The notes under the pieces were generated by a model. That model had not been told where the DNA came from. It did not search any database and was given only the letters and a program-made list of their open reading frames with translations. From assembly GCA_937949545.1 (NCBI GenBank), contig CALEDR010000021.1, positions 62,001 to 126,000 on the forward strand: a DNA stretch of 64,000 nt. The letters run 5' to 3'. The first letter of the stretch is position 1. Every line of letters starts with the position of its first letter. Positions 8,598 through 16,851 of the stretch are shown piece by piece. Source of the stretch: an uncultured Phycisphaerae bacterium. GTDB lineage: Bacteria > Planctomycetota > Phycisphaerae > Sedimentisphaerales > Anaerohalosphaeraceae. A program made the position numbers and the translations under genes.

Positions 8598-9869
8598 TTA
8601 CACTGCAAGTCGGCGGATTTTGGCTCCGACCCGATTGAGTTTTTCCTCGATTTTTTCATAGCCCCGGTCAATATGATAGACTCGCTGGACCGTGGTCAGA
8701 CCATGTGCGGCCATTCCCGCCAGCACAAGAGCCGCCGAAGCCCGCAGGTCCGAGGCCATCACCGGCGCGCCAATCAACTTTTCCACCCCCTCGACAATCA
8801 CACTGGAGCCCTCTTTGCGCAGATGAGCCGCCATACGGTTCAGCTCCGCCACATGCATAAACCGGTCGGGAAAGATTTTCTCGGTAATGACGCTGTTGCC
8901 CTTGGCCAACGCCAGCAGGGCCATAAACTGCGCTTGCAAATCGGTCGGAAATCCCGGATACGGCTGGGTGGTAATATCTGCCGGCAACAGCTGTCCTTCG
9001 CAGCGCACTGTGCACTCTCCCGGTCCTTCTTCCACCGTCAAACCGATATGGCGAAGCCGATCCGTCACCGCCAGCATTTGATGAATCGGGCAGTTGCGAA
9101 TCCGCAGACACCCGCGTGTAATCGCCGCCGCCGCCATAAACGTGCCCGCCTCGATTCGGTCTCCAATCACCGAATACGAAACCGGATTCAGATGCCGCAC
9201 CCCTTCAATCACCAGCCGCGGGGAACCGATGCCGCTGATTTTCGCCCCCATTGCGTTCAGGCAGTTGGCCAAATCCGCCACCTCGGGCTCGCAGGCCGCC
9301 GACTCAATCACCGTCGTGCCTTTGGCCAGCACTGCCGCCATCATCACGTTGTCCGTGCCCAGCACGGTCGTTCCGAACGGCCCGCCCAGAAAAATCTGCG
9401 TACCCACCAGGCCGCCCGCCGGCGCCTCGGCCACGATATAGCCCTGTTCCAGATGAATCCGGGCTCCGAGGGCCCGAAGCCCGCGCAAGTGAATGTCCAC
9501 CGGACGGTCTCCAATGGCACAGCCGCCCGGCATCGACACCCGCGCCCTGCCAAAGCGAGCCAAAAGCGGCCCCAGAATGCAGATGCTGGCGCGAATCTTG
9601 CGCACAATGTCATACTCCCCGACCGGGCGATCCAGGGGCCCGCTGTCAATCTGCAGGGCCCCGTCCGCTGTCCGTTCGACCCGGGCCCCCATGCTCTCCA
9701 GCAGTATCTCGAACGAGGCGATATCCGCCAAATACGGCGCATTGGGGATTGTGCTCACACCGCCGGGCAGAATCATCGCCGCCATAATCGGCAGCGTCGA
9801 GTTCTTGCTGCCGGCTACTTCAATCTCGCCTTCCAGGCGTACTGGTCCTTCAATTTCAAAGAGATCCAT
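8598..9869 (-). CDS. murA: UDP-N-acetylglucosamine 1-carboxyvinyltransferase MurA
   Basis: MurA transfers enolpyruvate from PEP to UDP-GlcNAc, the committed cytoplasmic step of peptidoglycan synthesis. The 423 residues are the usual length. Visible hallmarks: GSKNSTLP with K22/N23 that bind substrate, the flexible loop MPGGCAIGDRPVD with active-site C117 (equivalent to E. coli Cys115, so fosfomycin-sensitive by sequence), and the repeated inside-out alpha/beta motifs of the EPSP synthase fold. Divergent from the CPBP protease gene with 62 bp between, which must hold both promoters. It lies apart from murF-mraY, so the cell-wall genes are dispersed. Confidence 0.97.
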   Translation of the reverse strand: MDLFEIEGPVRLEGEIEVAGSKNSTLPIMAAMILPGGVSTIPNAPYLADIASFEILLESMGARVERTADGALQIDSGPLDRPVGEYDIVRKIRASICILGPLLARFGRARVSMPGGCAIGDRPVDIHLRGLRALGARIHLEQGYIVAEAPAGGLVGTQIFLGGPFGTTVLGTDNVMMAAVLAKGTTVIESAACEPEVADLANCLNAMGAKISGIGSPRLVIEGVRHLNPVSYSVIGDRIEAGTFMAAAAITRGCLRIRNCPIHQMLAVTDRLRHIGLTVEEGPGECTVRCEGQLLPADITTQPYPGFPTDLQAQFMALLALAKGNSVITEKIFPDRFMHVAELNRMAAHLRKEGSSVIVEGVEKLIGAPVMASDLRASAALVLAGMAAHGLTTVQRVYHIDRGYEKIEEKLNRVGAKIRRLAV

Positions 9870-9931
9870 TCTGCTTTTCCTTTGCCAAAAAAACGACTTT
9901 TCACTATAACACCCTCCAGGAGAGATTGCAA

Positions 9932-10825
9932 ATGCCCTCTGGGACAGACGAACAATTCATCGGTTGGCTGGCAGCCGCTCAGGAAACGGCTCCTGCCTCC
10001 TCTGCGCTCCGAACGCTTTCTCTGCTTTGGTGGACCTTCTGTGTTCTCGGCGGACTGCTGACAATCCAATGGATGGTTTCCCTTCGACGGGGCAACCCGC
10101 TGACCCGCTGCCCTGTCCGCAGACACCGCCTGCCGACATGGTTTGTCCCCCTGCAGCTGTTTGTCTGGATGCTCGGTTCCTTCCTGATTCTGTCGGTCAT
10201 TAAAGCGCTTGTCCCGCCGCAGAAGAAGGTTCTCCTCGAAGCCGCCCTCCACGCAAGCACTATCCTCTGGTATCTGCACCTGACAGTCCTGTTTCTGGCT
10301 GTAGCCCATTTCGGTTTTGTCCGGGGACTGGCCGGCTTCGGTCTGGATTTCCGCCGACTCAAACAAGACTTGCTGAGTGCAGCCGGAATTCTTTGGGGCA
10401 TGCTGCCGCTGATTGTGCTTGCCCTCGAAGGAACATCCCAAATCGGCCGCTTTCTCTTTGGCCCGGACTTTACAATGGACCGTCATACTTCCCTGTCAGC
10501 CCTCCAGGAATATCCGCAACTGTGGCTTCGGTTGCTGATTGTTGTCAATGCCGTGCTGGTAGTGCCCGTATTTGAAGAAGTGCTCTTTCGAGGTCTTCTT
10601 CAATCCGTCCTGACGGCAGCCCTGGGAAAGCCCTGGGTGTCCATTCTTGCTGTTTCCGCTCTTTTTGCCGGAATGCATCCTTATCCAACTCACATAGCCG
10701 CCCTGCTGATTCTCTCCATCGGGCTCGGATACGCTTATGAAAAAAGCGGCTCCCTCTGGCAGCCCATCTTTATCCATATTCTTTTCAACAGCATTAACGT
10801 CGCCGCCGCACTGCTGGGCGTTTGA
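9932..10825 (+). CDS. CPBP family intramembrane metalloprotease (CaaX-protease-like)
   Basis: A 297-residue membrane protein with about seven or eight hydrophobic segments. The conserved CPBP core is in the C-terminal third: E215-E216-V-L-F-R220 (EExxxR), then AGMHPYPTH (second metal-ligand histidine) and FIHILFNSIN (last motif HxxxN). Family members are Rce1-like glutamate proteases or bacteriocin-immunity/processing proteins; the substrate here is unknown. I chose ATG 9932, which has AGGAG nine bases upstream; a TTG at 9926 is in frame but too close to that site. It is divergent from murA. The N-terminal ~100 residues (LRTLSLLWWTFCVLGGL) are poorly conserved helices. Confidence 0.85.
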   Translation: MPSGTDEQFIGWLAAAQETAPASSALRTLSLLWWTFCVLGGLLTIQWMVSLRRGNPLTRCPVRRHRLPTWFVPLQLFVWMLGSFLILSVIKALVPPQKKVLLEAALHASTILWYLHLTVLFLAVAHFGFVRGLAGFGLDFRRLKQDLLSAAGILWGMLPLIVLALEGTSQIGRFLFGPDFTMDRHTSLSALQEYPQLWLRLLIVVNAVLVVPVFEEVLFRGLLQSVLTAALGKPWVSILAVSALFAGMHPYPTHIAALLILSIGLGYAYEKSGSLWQPIFIHILFNSINVAAALLGV

Positions 10826-10949
10826 CGATTTCTTCTCTTTTCCAAATTGACACCTCTGTAAATCTTTCTATGATAGGTCGGACATTCTGGAAAAAAGTTC
10901 GAATCTGCCCGGATTAACTTGAAACTCAAAACGTAGAATTCAGAATATT

Positions 10950-11528
10950 ATGTGGCTCCGTCTTTGGCAAAGAAAACAGGCCTCCATCCGGCAAACCCTC
11001 AAAGGAAGCCGATTTCATCGCTTTTGGGGACAAACCCTCTTTCACAACCTGCTTTGGCGTACAGACCGCCGTTCGATTGCCGGCGGCTTGGCCCTCGGTC
11101 TTTTCATTGCCTTTACCCCTACAATCCCATTCCAAATGACCCTGGCCATCATCGGGGCACTCCTCCTGAAAGTAAACCTTCCAATCGCCATCGCCGCCTG
11201 TTGGATTACCAACCCCCTGACAGCCATCCCGATTTATACCGCCGCCTGGAAACTCGGCAAATACCTGATAGAACATATCGGAATTATCCACTCTTTCTTA
11301 ACCGCTCACCATTTCGAAACCAAATCCGCTCATCTAATCCTCAACGGTATTTACCTGTGGACGGGGTCTTTGGTCTTTTCCTTCTTGGCAGCCGTTTCCG
11401 GGGGACTTCTGGTTCTTTTGCTGTGGAAAATGCCCCGACCGCGCCGTCGGAAACGCCGCGGTTCTCCTGTACAGTCCAGCTCCTCTTCTCCAACACCGGG
11501 CAAACCGGAAAATTCTGAAAAATTTTAA
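10950..11528 (+). CDS. DUF2062 membrane protein
   Basis: A 192-residue integral membrane protein with the DUF2062 core: RRSIAGGLALGLFIAFTP near residue 40, then FQMTLAI and TNPLTAIPIY, with three or four helices. The family is widespread and often attached to glycosyltransferases or found near lipid/envelope genes, but its function is unknown. The C-terminal ~35 residues are basic then Ser/Pro-rich and probably cytoplasmic and disordered. It lies 124 bp after the CPBP gene on the same strand. No good Shine-Dalgarno precedes ATG 10950, so the start is uncertain by a few codons. Confidence 0.82.
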   Translation: MWLRLWQRKQASIRQTLKGSRFHRFWGQTLFHNLLWRTDRRSIAGGLALGLFIAFTPTIPFQMTLAIIGALLLKVNLPIAIAACWITNPLTAIPIYTAAWKLGKYLIEHIGIIHSFLTAHHFETKSAHLILNGIYLWTGSLVFSFLAAVSGGLLVLLLWKMPRPRRRKRRGSPVQSSSSSPTPGKPENSEKF

Positions 11529-11547
11529 AATTTCCGTCAAACAGCCG

Positions 11548-11577
11548 TTGGCGCCTCTTTCCGCCCAAAGGTATAAT
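11548..11577 (+). promoter_or_regulatory. Sigma70-like promoter of the mgtE transcript
   Basis: Perfect -10 TATAAT (11572-11577) with -35 TTGGCG (11548-11553) and an 18-bp spacer. Predicted start is near 11584, giving a ~195-nt leader ahead of mgtE. Confidence 0.6.
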
Positions 11578-11607
11578 TTCAGCTTTCTAACACAGAGAGA
11601 CGAAGCA

Positions 11608-11727
11608 ATGTTGGAAACAGAAAGGACACCTCCCAAAGAACCTTTGGGCAAAGCTGAAGACAGGGATTATTCAGAACCGCTGCGGCTTGACCAAACGGCC
11701 GGCAGAACTGTGGAGTACACCGCCTAA
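11608..11727 (+). CDS. Candidate 39-codon leader peptide upstream of mgtE
   Basis: An ATG at 11608 opens a 39-codon frame ending at TAA 11725-11727, inside the predicted mgtE leader. The peptide begins MLETERTPPKEPLGK and carries four prolines (residues 8, 9, 12 and 24). The upstream GAGAGACGAAG gives only a weak ribosome site. It resembles in concept the proline-containing mgtL leader peptide of enteric mgtA, where translation senses Mg2+/proline; no sequence homology is claimed. It could be chance, and only its position between a promoter and an SD-masking hairpin makes it worth listing. Confidence 0.35.
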   Translation: MLETERTPPKEPLGKAEDRDYSEPLRLDQTAGRTVEYTA

Positions 11728-11735
11728 ACTCCTTG

Positions 11736-11776
11736 TCTGCCTCCGGCCGGACGAATGCCGCGGCAGGGGAGGCAGA
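11736..11776 (+). promoter_or_regulatory. Hairpin sequestering the mgtE ribosome binding site
   Basis: TCTGCCTCC (11736-11744) is perfectly complementary to GGAGGCAGA (11768-11776), a 9-bp stem closed by a GC-rich loop with further pairing possible. The right arm contains the mgtE Shine-Dalgarno (AGGGGAGG, 11765-11772), so the folded leader should block mgtE initiation. Confidence 0.55.
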
Positions 11777-11778
11777 AC

Positions 11779-13158
11779 ATGATCAATCCGATTCTGATTC
11801 CGGAACTGAGAGAGCTGCTGACAAGCAACGACACAGACACCATTCGAAAATTCTGCCAGCAGAACCACCCGGGGAATGTGGCAGAATTAATCAGCGGCTT
11901 GGAACCTGCGGAAGTCTGGCAGGTCCTGCACCTGCTCGAGCCGCCTCTTCGGGCGGAAATCTTCTCCTTCCTCGACCTGAACAAACAAGTCGAACTGGCG
12001 ACCGGGCCGAGCCGAAACGATATGGCACGGCTCCTCGAAGAAATGCCACCCGATGACCGGGCTGACCTCGTCCAAAAACTCGATGAATCCCTCCTCCAGG
12101 AAATCCTTCCCCTCGTAGCCAAGGCCGAACGGGAAGACATTCGCAAACTGGTTTCTTACGAAGAACGAACCGCCGGAGCCGTGATGAGCACCGATTACGC
12201 GGTCCTTCGCCCGGAAATGACCGTTGCACAGGCCATCGAACAGCTGCGAATCCAGGCCCCTTCCAAAGAAACCATTTACTACATCTACGTCATCGATGAA
12301 AATCGAAAGCTCATCGGCTTCGTCTCCCTCAAAGACCTGATCACCGCCAAGCCCGCCCAACTCGTACGGGACATTATGCATACCGATACGATTTTCGCAC
12401 GTGTCAAGGATGACCAGGAGACCGTCGCCAAACTCATCGAAAAATACGACCTGATCGCCGTCCCCATCACAGACGAAAACGGCGTCCTAGTCGGGATTGT
12501 CACCCACGATGACGCCATCGACATCATCCGCCAGGAGCAAACCGAAGACATGGAAAAACTCATGGGAATCGCCGGAACCCATGAAATCAGCAATTATCTC
12601 CAAACTCCCTGGTGGAAGCATTTCTCCAAACGAGTCTATTGGATCGTCGGACTGGCCGCCCTCGGCCTGGTATCCGGACTGGTGATCCACAGTTTCGAAG
12701 CCACCCTGATGAATATGCTGATTCTGGCCTTGTATATGCCGATGGTCGCCGATACCGGCGGAAACACCGGCAGCCAAGCCGCCACCGTTGTGGTCCGCGC
12801 CTTGGCCCTCGGGCATCTGAAACCTCAAGACATTCTCAAAGTGCTTTTCAAGGAATTTCAAGTCTCGCTGGGGCTGGCATTGGCTCTCGGCCTGCTGTCC
12901 TTCGCCAAAGTCCTCTTTCTGTCCCGCGGTTCCGAAATCCCCGTCGGCTTTTCTCTTTCCAAAATTGCTGCAGCCATCTCCGTTGCCTTGGGCCTTCAAG
13001 TCATCACCGCCACGCTCATCGGGGCCGCCCTGCCTCTTATCGTGGCCCGATTCAAACACGACCCAGCCGTCGTGGCCAGTCCCGCCCTGACTACTATCGT
13101 CGATATTACCGGCCTGTTGATCTATTTTTGCACAGCCAAAATCCTTCTCGGAGTCTGA
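11779..13158 (+). CDS. mgtE: Magnesium transporter MgtE
   Basis: A 459-residue Mg2+ channel/transporter of the inner membrane. Domains: MgtE_N superhelical Mg2+-sensing domain (~25-125, with EEMPPDDRADL), tandem CBS domains (~130-250, YYIYVIDENRKLIGFVSL and DLIAVPITDENGVLVGIV), a connecting helix, then five C-terminal membrane helices (~280-459) including the MVADTGGNTGSQAATV pore motif. The start at 11779 is set by AGGGGAGG six bases upstream; an in-frame ATG at 11755 has no site. The leader holds a promoter, a small upstream ORF and an SD-masking hairpin. It ends 2 bp before mtnA, so the two are cotranscribed. Confidence 0.96.
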   Translation: MINPILIPELRELLTSNDTDTIRKFCQQNHPGNVAELISGLEPAEVWQVLHLLEPPLRAEIFSFLDLNKQVELATGPSRNDMARLLEEMPPDDRADLVQKLDESLLQEILPLVAKAEREDIRKLVSYEERTAGAVMSTDYAVLRPEMTVAQAIEQLRIQAPSKETIYYIYVIDENRKLIGFVSLKDLITAKPAQLVRDIMHTDTIFARVKDDQETVAKLIEKYDLIAVPITDENGVLVGIVTHDDAIDIIRQEQTEDMEKLMGIAGTHEISNYLQTPWWKHFSKRVYWIVGLAALGLVSGLVIHSFEATLMNMLILALYMPMVADTGGNTGSQAATVVVRALALGHLKPQDILKVLFKEFQVSLGLALALGLLSFAKVLFLSRGSEIPVGFSLSKIAAAISVALGLQVITATLIGAALPLIVARFKHDPAVVASPALTTIVDITGLLIYFCTAKILLGV

Positions 13159-13160
13159 CC

Positions 13161-14243
13161 ATGACAGAACCGCTCCACCCGCCTTTTCGGACGATTTACT
13201 GGGACGGCGGCCTTGACGGAACCCTGGTCCTGCTGGACCAGCGGAGACTGCCCGCTGAAGTTCGGTTTCTTCCCTGCCGGACTGTTGAAGACGTAATGGA
13301 AGCCATCCGCACCCTGGCTGTCCGCGGCGCACCGGCCATCGGCATCGCCGCCGCCTTCGGCATCTGCCTCGGTCTGTCCCAAGTCAATCCAGTCTCCGTT
13401 CCCCAGGCCCTCACCACCGTCGAAGACTCCGCCGCCCGCCTGGCGGCCAGCCGACCCACCGCCGTCAATCTCTTCTGGGCACTGGAACAAATGAGAAAGG
13501 CCGCCCTTCAATTCGCCCAGCAAAATTCGTCTTCCAATGTCCAAGACCTCCGCCGGCATTTACTCAATCAAGCCCAAACCATCCTTCAGCAAGACATCGA
13601 CACCTGCCGAGCCATCGGACAAAATGGTCAATCGCTCATCCCCGAAGGTGCCGGCATCCTAACTCATTGCAATGCCGGCGCCCTGGCCGCAGCCGGCATC
13701 GGCACCGCCTTGGCTATCCTGTACACCGCCCGCCATTTCAGCCGACAATTCCGCGTGTACGTCGATGAAACACGACCCCTCCTGCAGGGGGCTCGACTGA
13801 CCGCCTGGGAACTGAAACAGTTCGGGATCCAGCCGACTCTGATTTGCGACAATATGGCCGCTTCCCTGATGAAGGCCGGCAAAATCCACGCCGTCCTCGT
13901 CGGAGCCGACCGCATTGCCGCCAACGGCGACACCGCCAACAAAATCGGCACCCTCGGCCTGAGCATCCTGGCTTCTCACTTTCAAATCCCGTTCTATGTC
14001 GCCGCCCCGACCAGCACTTTCGACTTGTCCATCCCCTCCGGCCAATTCATTCCCATCGAGCACCGCTCTCCAGACGAAGTCTTCTCGTTCTCCAAGCAGC
14101 AGATTGCACCCCGCGACATCGCCGGGTATAATCCGGCTTTCGATGTAACCGAGGCGGAGCGAATCTGTGCTATTGTGACGGAAAAAGGCGTTCTTCATCC
14201 TCCGCTGCCCAAGGCAATTGAAGAACTGCGAAAAAAAGGATGA
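13161..14243 (+). CDS. mtnA: S-methyl-5-thioribose-1-phosphate isomerase MtnA
   Basis: MtnA converts methylthioribose 1-phosphate to methylthioribulose 1-phosphate in the cytoplasmic methionine salvage pathway. The 360 residues fit the family. Motifs: RGAPAIGIAAA near 55, ILTHCNAGAL with C170, DETRPLLQGARLTAWEL, and GADRIAANGDTANKIGT with D250. C170 and D250 correspond to catalytic Cys160/Asp240 of the Bacillus enzyme. The frame stays open upstream inside mgtE, but ATG 13161 right after the mgtE stop gives the family's usual N-terminus. Translation is probably coupled to mgtE. No other methionine salvage genes are in the window. Confidence 0.95.
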   Translation: MTEPLHPPFRTIYWDGGLDGTLVLLDQRRLPAEVRFLPCRTVEDVMEAIRTLAVRGAPAIGIAAAFGICLGLSQVNPVSVPQALTTVEDSAARLAASRPTAVNLFWALEQMRKAALQFAQQNSSSNVQDLRRHLLNQAQTILQQDIDTCRAIGQNGQSLIPEGAGILTHCNAGALAAAGIGTALAILYTARHFSRQFRVYVDETRPLLQGARLTAWELKQFGIQPTLICDNMAASLMKAGKIHAVLVGADRIAANGDTANKIGTLGLSILASHFQIPFYVAAPTSTFDLSIPSGQFIPIEHRSPDEVFSFSKQQIAPRDIAGYNPAFDVTEAERICAIVTEKGVLHPPLPKAIEELRKKG

Positions 14244-14324
14244 ACGTTTGCTTTCTATCAGCGTGCTGTTCGATTTGACCGGGCTTTTTGACTATTCCGC
14301 TGTCCGAAAAGGACTTTCTCAGCC

Positions 14325-15668
14325 ATGACTGCCGCTTCATTGGGGAAAAACATAAAAGCGCAATTTGCCGGGAATATCCTGTTTTCCCTGCTGATGGTGG
14401 CGGCGGCCATGCTGACCGCCCGCATCCTCGGTCCGGCGGACCGCGGTCTGCTCCGACTGGCCCAGCTGCTTCCCCTGGTCCTGACCAAAATCTTCAGCTT
14501 CGGCCTGGACATCAGCAGCGCCGCCTTTCCCGGCCTGTATCCCGACCGTCGGCGTGAACTGTTTTTTCTGACCGTTCTGCTCTCGCTGGCCGGCTCCCTG
14601 CTGGCCGTCCTGGTCGAATTCCTCTTCTTTGCCCTGCCTTTCCCCAAAGGCCAGTTCGGCCAGATGACTTTGCTACTGATTATCCTGAGTCTTGTGTATA
14701 TTCCCTTCTTCATGCTTGCCCAGAACCTGATGACCTTCGTACGCGGCTGCGGGCAAATCAGCCGGTCCGTCCATGTCCAGCTCATCCAAACCGCCGCCCT
14801 GCTGGTTCTCCTGCTGATCTTGATTGTTCTGGGCCGTCTGACCGTCATCTGGTCTATGGTCCTGTTTATCCTGTGCACCCTGCCGGGCATCGGCCTGGCC
14901 GCCGCCTATCTGCGTCCCTATTGGAACTTCCGCTGGCTTCCCCAGACCGGCTCGCTGCTGAAAACATCTCTGCGTTTCGGCCTCCAGGTCAGTTTGTCCC
15001 ACATCGCCTCCTTTCTGGTGCTCTATCAGGATCAGGTGATGCTCGGCTTTATGGTCCCTCTGGAGCAGGTCGGCCAGTATATGATTTCCGTCTCAATCGC
15101 CGAACGGATGCGTCTGCTGCCGAACGCGGTTTCGATGGCCTTTCTGCCGCACCTGTCTTCCGACCTGCAGAACCGGCAGACCGAGGTGCCCCGAACATTC
15201 CGGCTGACGCTGCTGTTCTGCCTGCTGTCCATTATGCCGTACGGTCTGCTCGGCACCGCCGCCATCGTCCTTCTGCTGGGTCGCCCCTATGCGGGCTCGA
15301 TTGCTCCTTTCCTTGTCCTGATTGCCGGGGTAGCCGTCGTCAGCGCCGCCGACATCCTCGCCGGCGATTTGGCCGCCCGGCAGAAACCTAAATACTCCGT
15401 CATCAATGGCTACACGACCTTTCTTTTAAATCTCGTCCTGAATCTTCTCCTGATCCCCTCGATGAGCATCCTCGGCGCCGCCCTGGCCAGTACCCTGGCT
15501 TACTGGCTCTCGACAGTCCTGTGGATACTCTTCTATCTTCGCGAGAGCAAACGTCCCCTCCGCTGCCTGCTGTTCGAAGCCGAGGACTTTCGGTTCCTTT
15601 TCCGCACAGCCGGCGGCTTCCTCCGGCACACAGCCGGCCGATTCCGCAAGCCTGCCGGACCCGCCTGA
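14325..15668 (+). CDS. MOP superfamily polysaccharide/lipid flippase (Wzx/MurJ-like)
   Basis: A 447-residue polytopic membrane protein with 12-14 predicted helices and the N-terminal AGNILFSLLMVAAAMLTARIL followed by GPADRGLLRLAQ, typical of oligosaccharide flippases that move undecaprenyl-linked sugars across the inner membrane. A short basic, Arg/Pro-rich tail follows the last helix. No glycosyltransferase cluster surrounds it, so the cargo cannot be assigned; O-antigen, capsule or another lipid-linked glycan are all possible. It begins 81 bp after mtnA on the same strand with no clear ribosome site. Confidence 0.82.
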   Translation: MTAASLGKNIKAQFAGNILFSLLMVAAAMLTARILGPADRGLLRLAQLLPLVLTKIFSFGLDISSAAFPGLYPDRRRELFFLTVLLSLAGSLLAVLVEFLFFALPFPKGQFGQMTLLLIILSLVYIPFFMLAQNLMTFVRGCGQISRSVHVQLIQTAALLVLLLILIVLGRLTVIWSMVLFILCTLPGIGLAAAYLRPYWNFRWLPQTGSLLKTSLRFGLQVSLSHIASFLVLYQDQVMLGFMVPLEQVGQYMISVSIAERMRLLPNAVSMAFLPHLSSDLQNRQTEVPRTFRLTLLFCLLSIMPYGLLGTAAIVLLLGRPYAGSIAPFLVLIAGVAVVSAADILAGDLAARQKPKYSVINGYTTFLLNLVLNLLLIPSMSILGAALASTLAYWLSTVLWILFYLRESKRPLRCLLFEAEDFRFLFRTAGGFLRHTAGRFRKPAGPA

Positions 15669-15873
15669 AAAAGTCCGCCGGAACAGCGGCCTCCTCGAAT
15701 GACAAGGCAATCGGCCATACAGGCCGGCCGCCTCATCCTTTCAATCAGATCCAGAATTATCTTGCCTAACCGATGATTTTCATTTATGTAAGGTGAGATT
15801 TCTTCCTAACAGATTGTCTGCAGAGCGTGTTTTACGTTCTATTTATCAACAATAATGAGACAAGGAGAACAAA

Positions 15874-16728
15874 ATGAAAAAGATTGTTGCAGCAGGGGTG
15901 ATTTGGGGACTACTGGGAACCGATGTTTTGGCATCCGGATTTATCGGGGCGCCGACTGCCGGACTGGACAAAGGTCAATGGAGCGCTGGCTATGAATACG
16001 CCTATTCCGAACAGGAGCTGGACAAAACCGAAGTCCCGGGAACACAATTTACGTTGAACGCCGACAGGGAAATTACCGGCAGCAGCAGAGATGGATATAC
16101 CCTCAAAATCGACGAATTAAAAATCCATCGGCATTACATCTCCTTCGGGTACGGAATTGACTCCTGGTGGGAAATCACCGCCAGCATCGGTGCCGCCGAC
16201 CTCAAAATGGATTCGAACGCCCCCTTCGGCCGCCCCATTTCCAATCTCGATACAGATTATGCATGGGGACTGGGCACAAAGTTCACCTTCTTTAAGCAGG
16301 ACAAAATCGACTGGGGGCTGACCGCCAAATGGAACTGGATTGACAATCAGGCGGACACAAGCAGCACCACGGACATCGGCGGAGGAACCCTTGTCAGAAA
16401 TAAACTCGAAACGATGGTGGAATACTGGGATTTGGTGATTGCTCTCGGTCCCACGATTGACTTGGGCGGCTGGAAACTCTACGGCGGTCCCTTCTACTAC
16501 TATCTGGACGGCGACATCAAAAACCGCAATACTTCCTCGAATTATACCGGCGGCACTTATACCGGCGGAAGTCTGCTCAAGGAATCCGGCGAGCTGAAAG
16601 CCGAAGACCACTGGGGCGGATATCTAGGGACCCAGTTTGCACTGGTCAAGAATTGGGATACCCATATCGAACTGTCCTTCACCCCGGACGGCTGGGGGGT
16701 AGGGGCTGCACTTCAGATTCAATTCTAA
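15874..16728 (+). CDS. Predicted outer-membrane beta-barrel protein
   Basis: A 284-residue exported protein. Residues 1-20 are a signal peptide ending LASG. The mature part alternates polar/aromatic residues in strand-like runs (RHYISFGYGI, WWEITASIGAADL, WGLGTKFTFF, WDTHIELSF) and ends in QIQF, a C-terminal aromatic typical of outer-membrane barrels. A clean AGGAG lies seven bases upstream of the ATG, and a strong terminator follows, so it is monocistronic. No family recognised beyond transporter/porin-like barrels. The preceding 205 bp (15669-15873) contain nothing else I can support. Confidence 0.6.
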   Translation: MKKIVAAGVIWGLLGTDVLASGFIGAPTAGLDKGQWSAGYEYAYSEQELDKTEVPGTQFTLNADREITGSSRDGYTLKIDELKIHRHYISFGYGIDSWWEITASIGAADLKMDSNAPFGRPISNLDTDYAWGLGTKFTFFKQDKIDWGLTAKWNWIDNQADTSSTTDIGGGTLVRNKLETMVEYWDLVIALGPTIDLGGWKLYGGPFYYYLDGDIKNRNTSSNYTGGTYTGGSLLKESGELKAEDHWGGYLGTQFALVKNWDTHIELSFTPDGWGVGAALQIQF

Positions 16729-16761
16729 CTACAGCCTATCCTAAAAATATCCCAAAAATGA

Positions 16762-16791
16762 AAACCGCGGCTTATAGCCGCGGTTTCTTTT
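16762..16791 (+). terminator. Intrinsic terminator after the beta-barrel gene
   Basis: A 10-bp perfect stem, AAACCGCGGC (16762-16771) and GCCGCGGTTT (16777-16786), with a 5-nt TTATA loop, followed by CTTTTT. Confidence 0.85.
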
Positions 16792-16851
16792 TGCGCTTTC
16801 TAATAGGACCCGCCTATCGCGGAGAACAACGCAACAAACACGCCGCGCAGC

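Noticed and set aside
11584-11778. M-box (ykoK) Mg2+ riboswitch ahead of mgtE
   Set aside because: The leader is about the right length, but none of the conserved M-box sequence elements are visible. The upstream ORF plus SD hairpin explains the structure better.
12612-13160. Upstream extension of the mtnA frame inside mgtE
   Set aside because: It is an out-of-phase reading of mgtE membrane helices; the true MtnA N-terminus begins at 13161.
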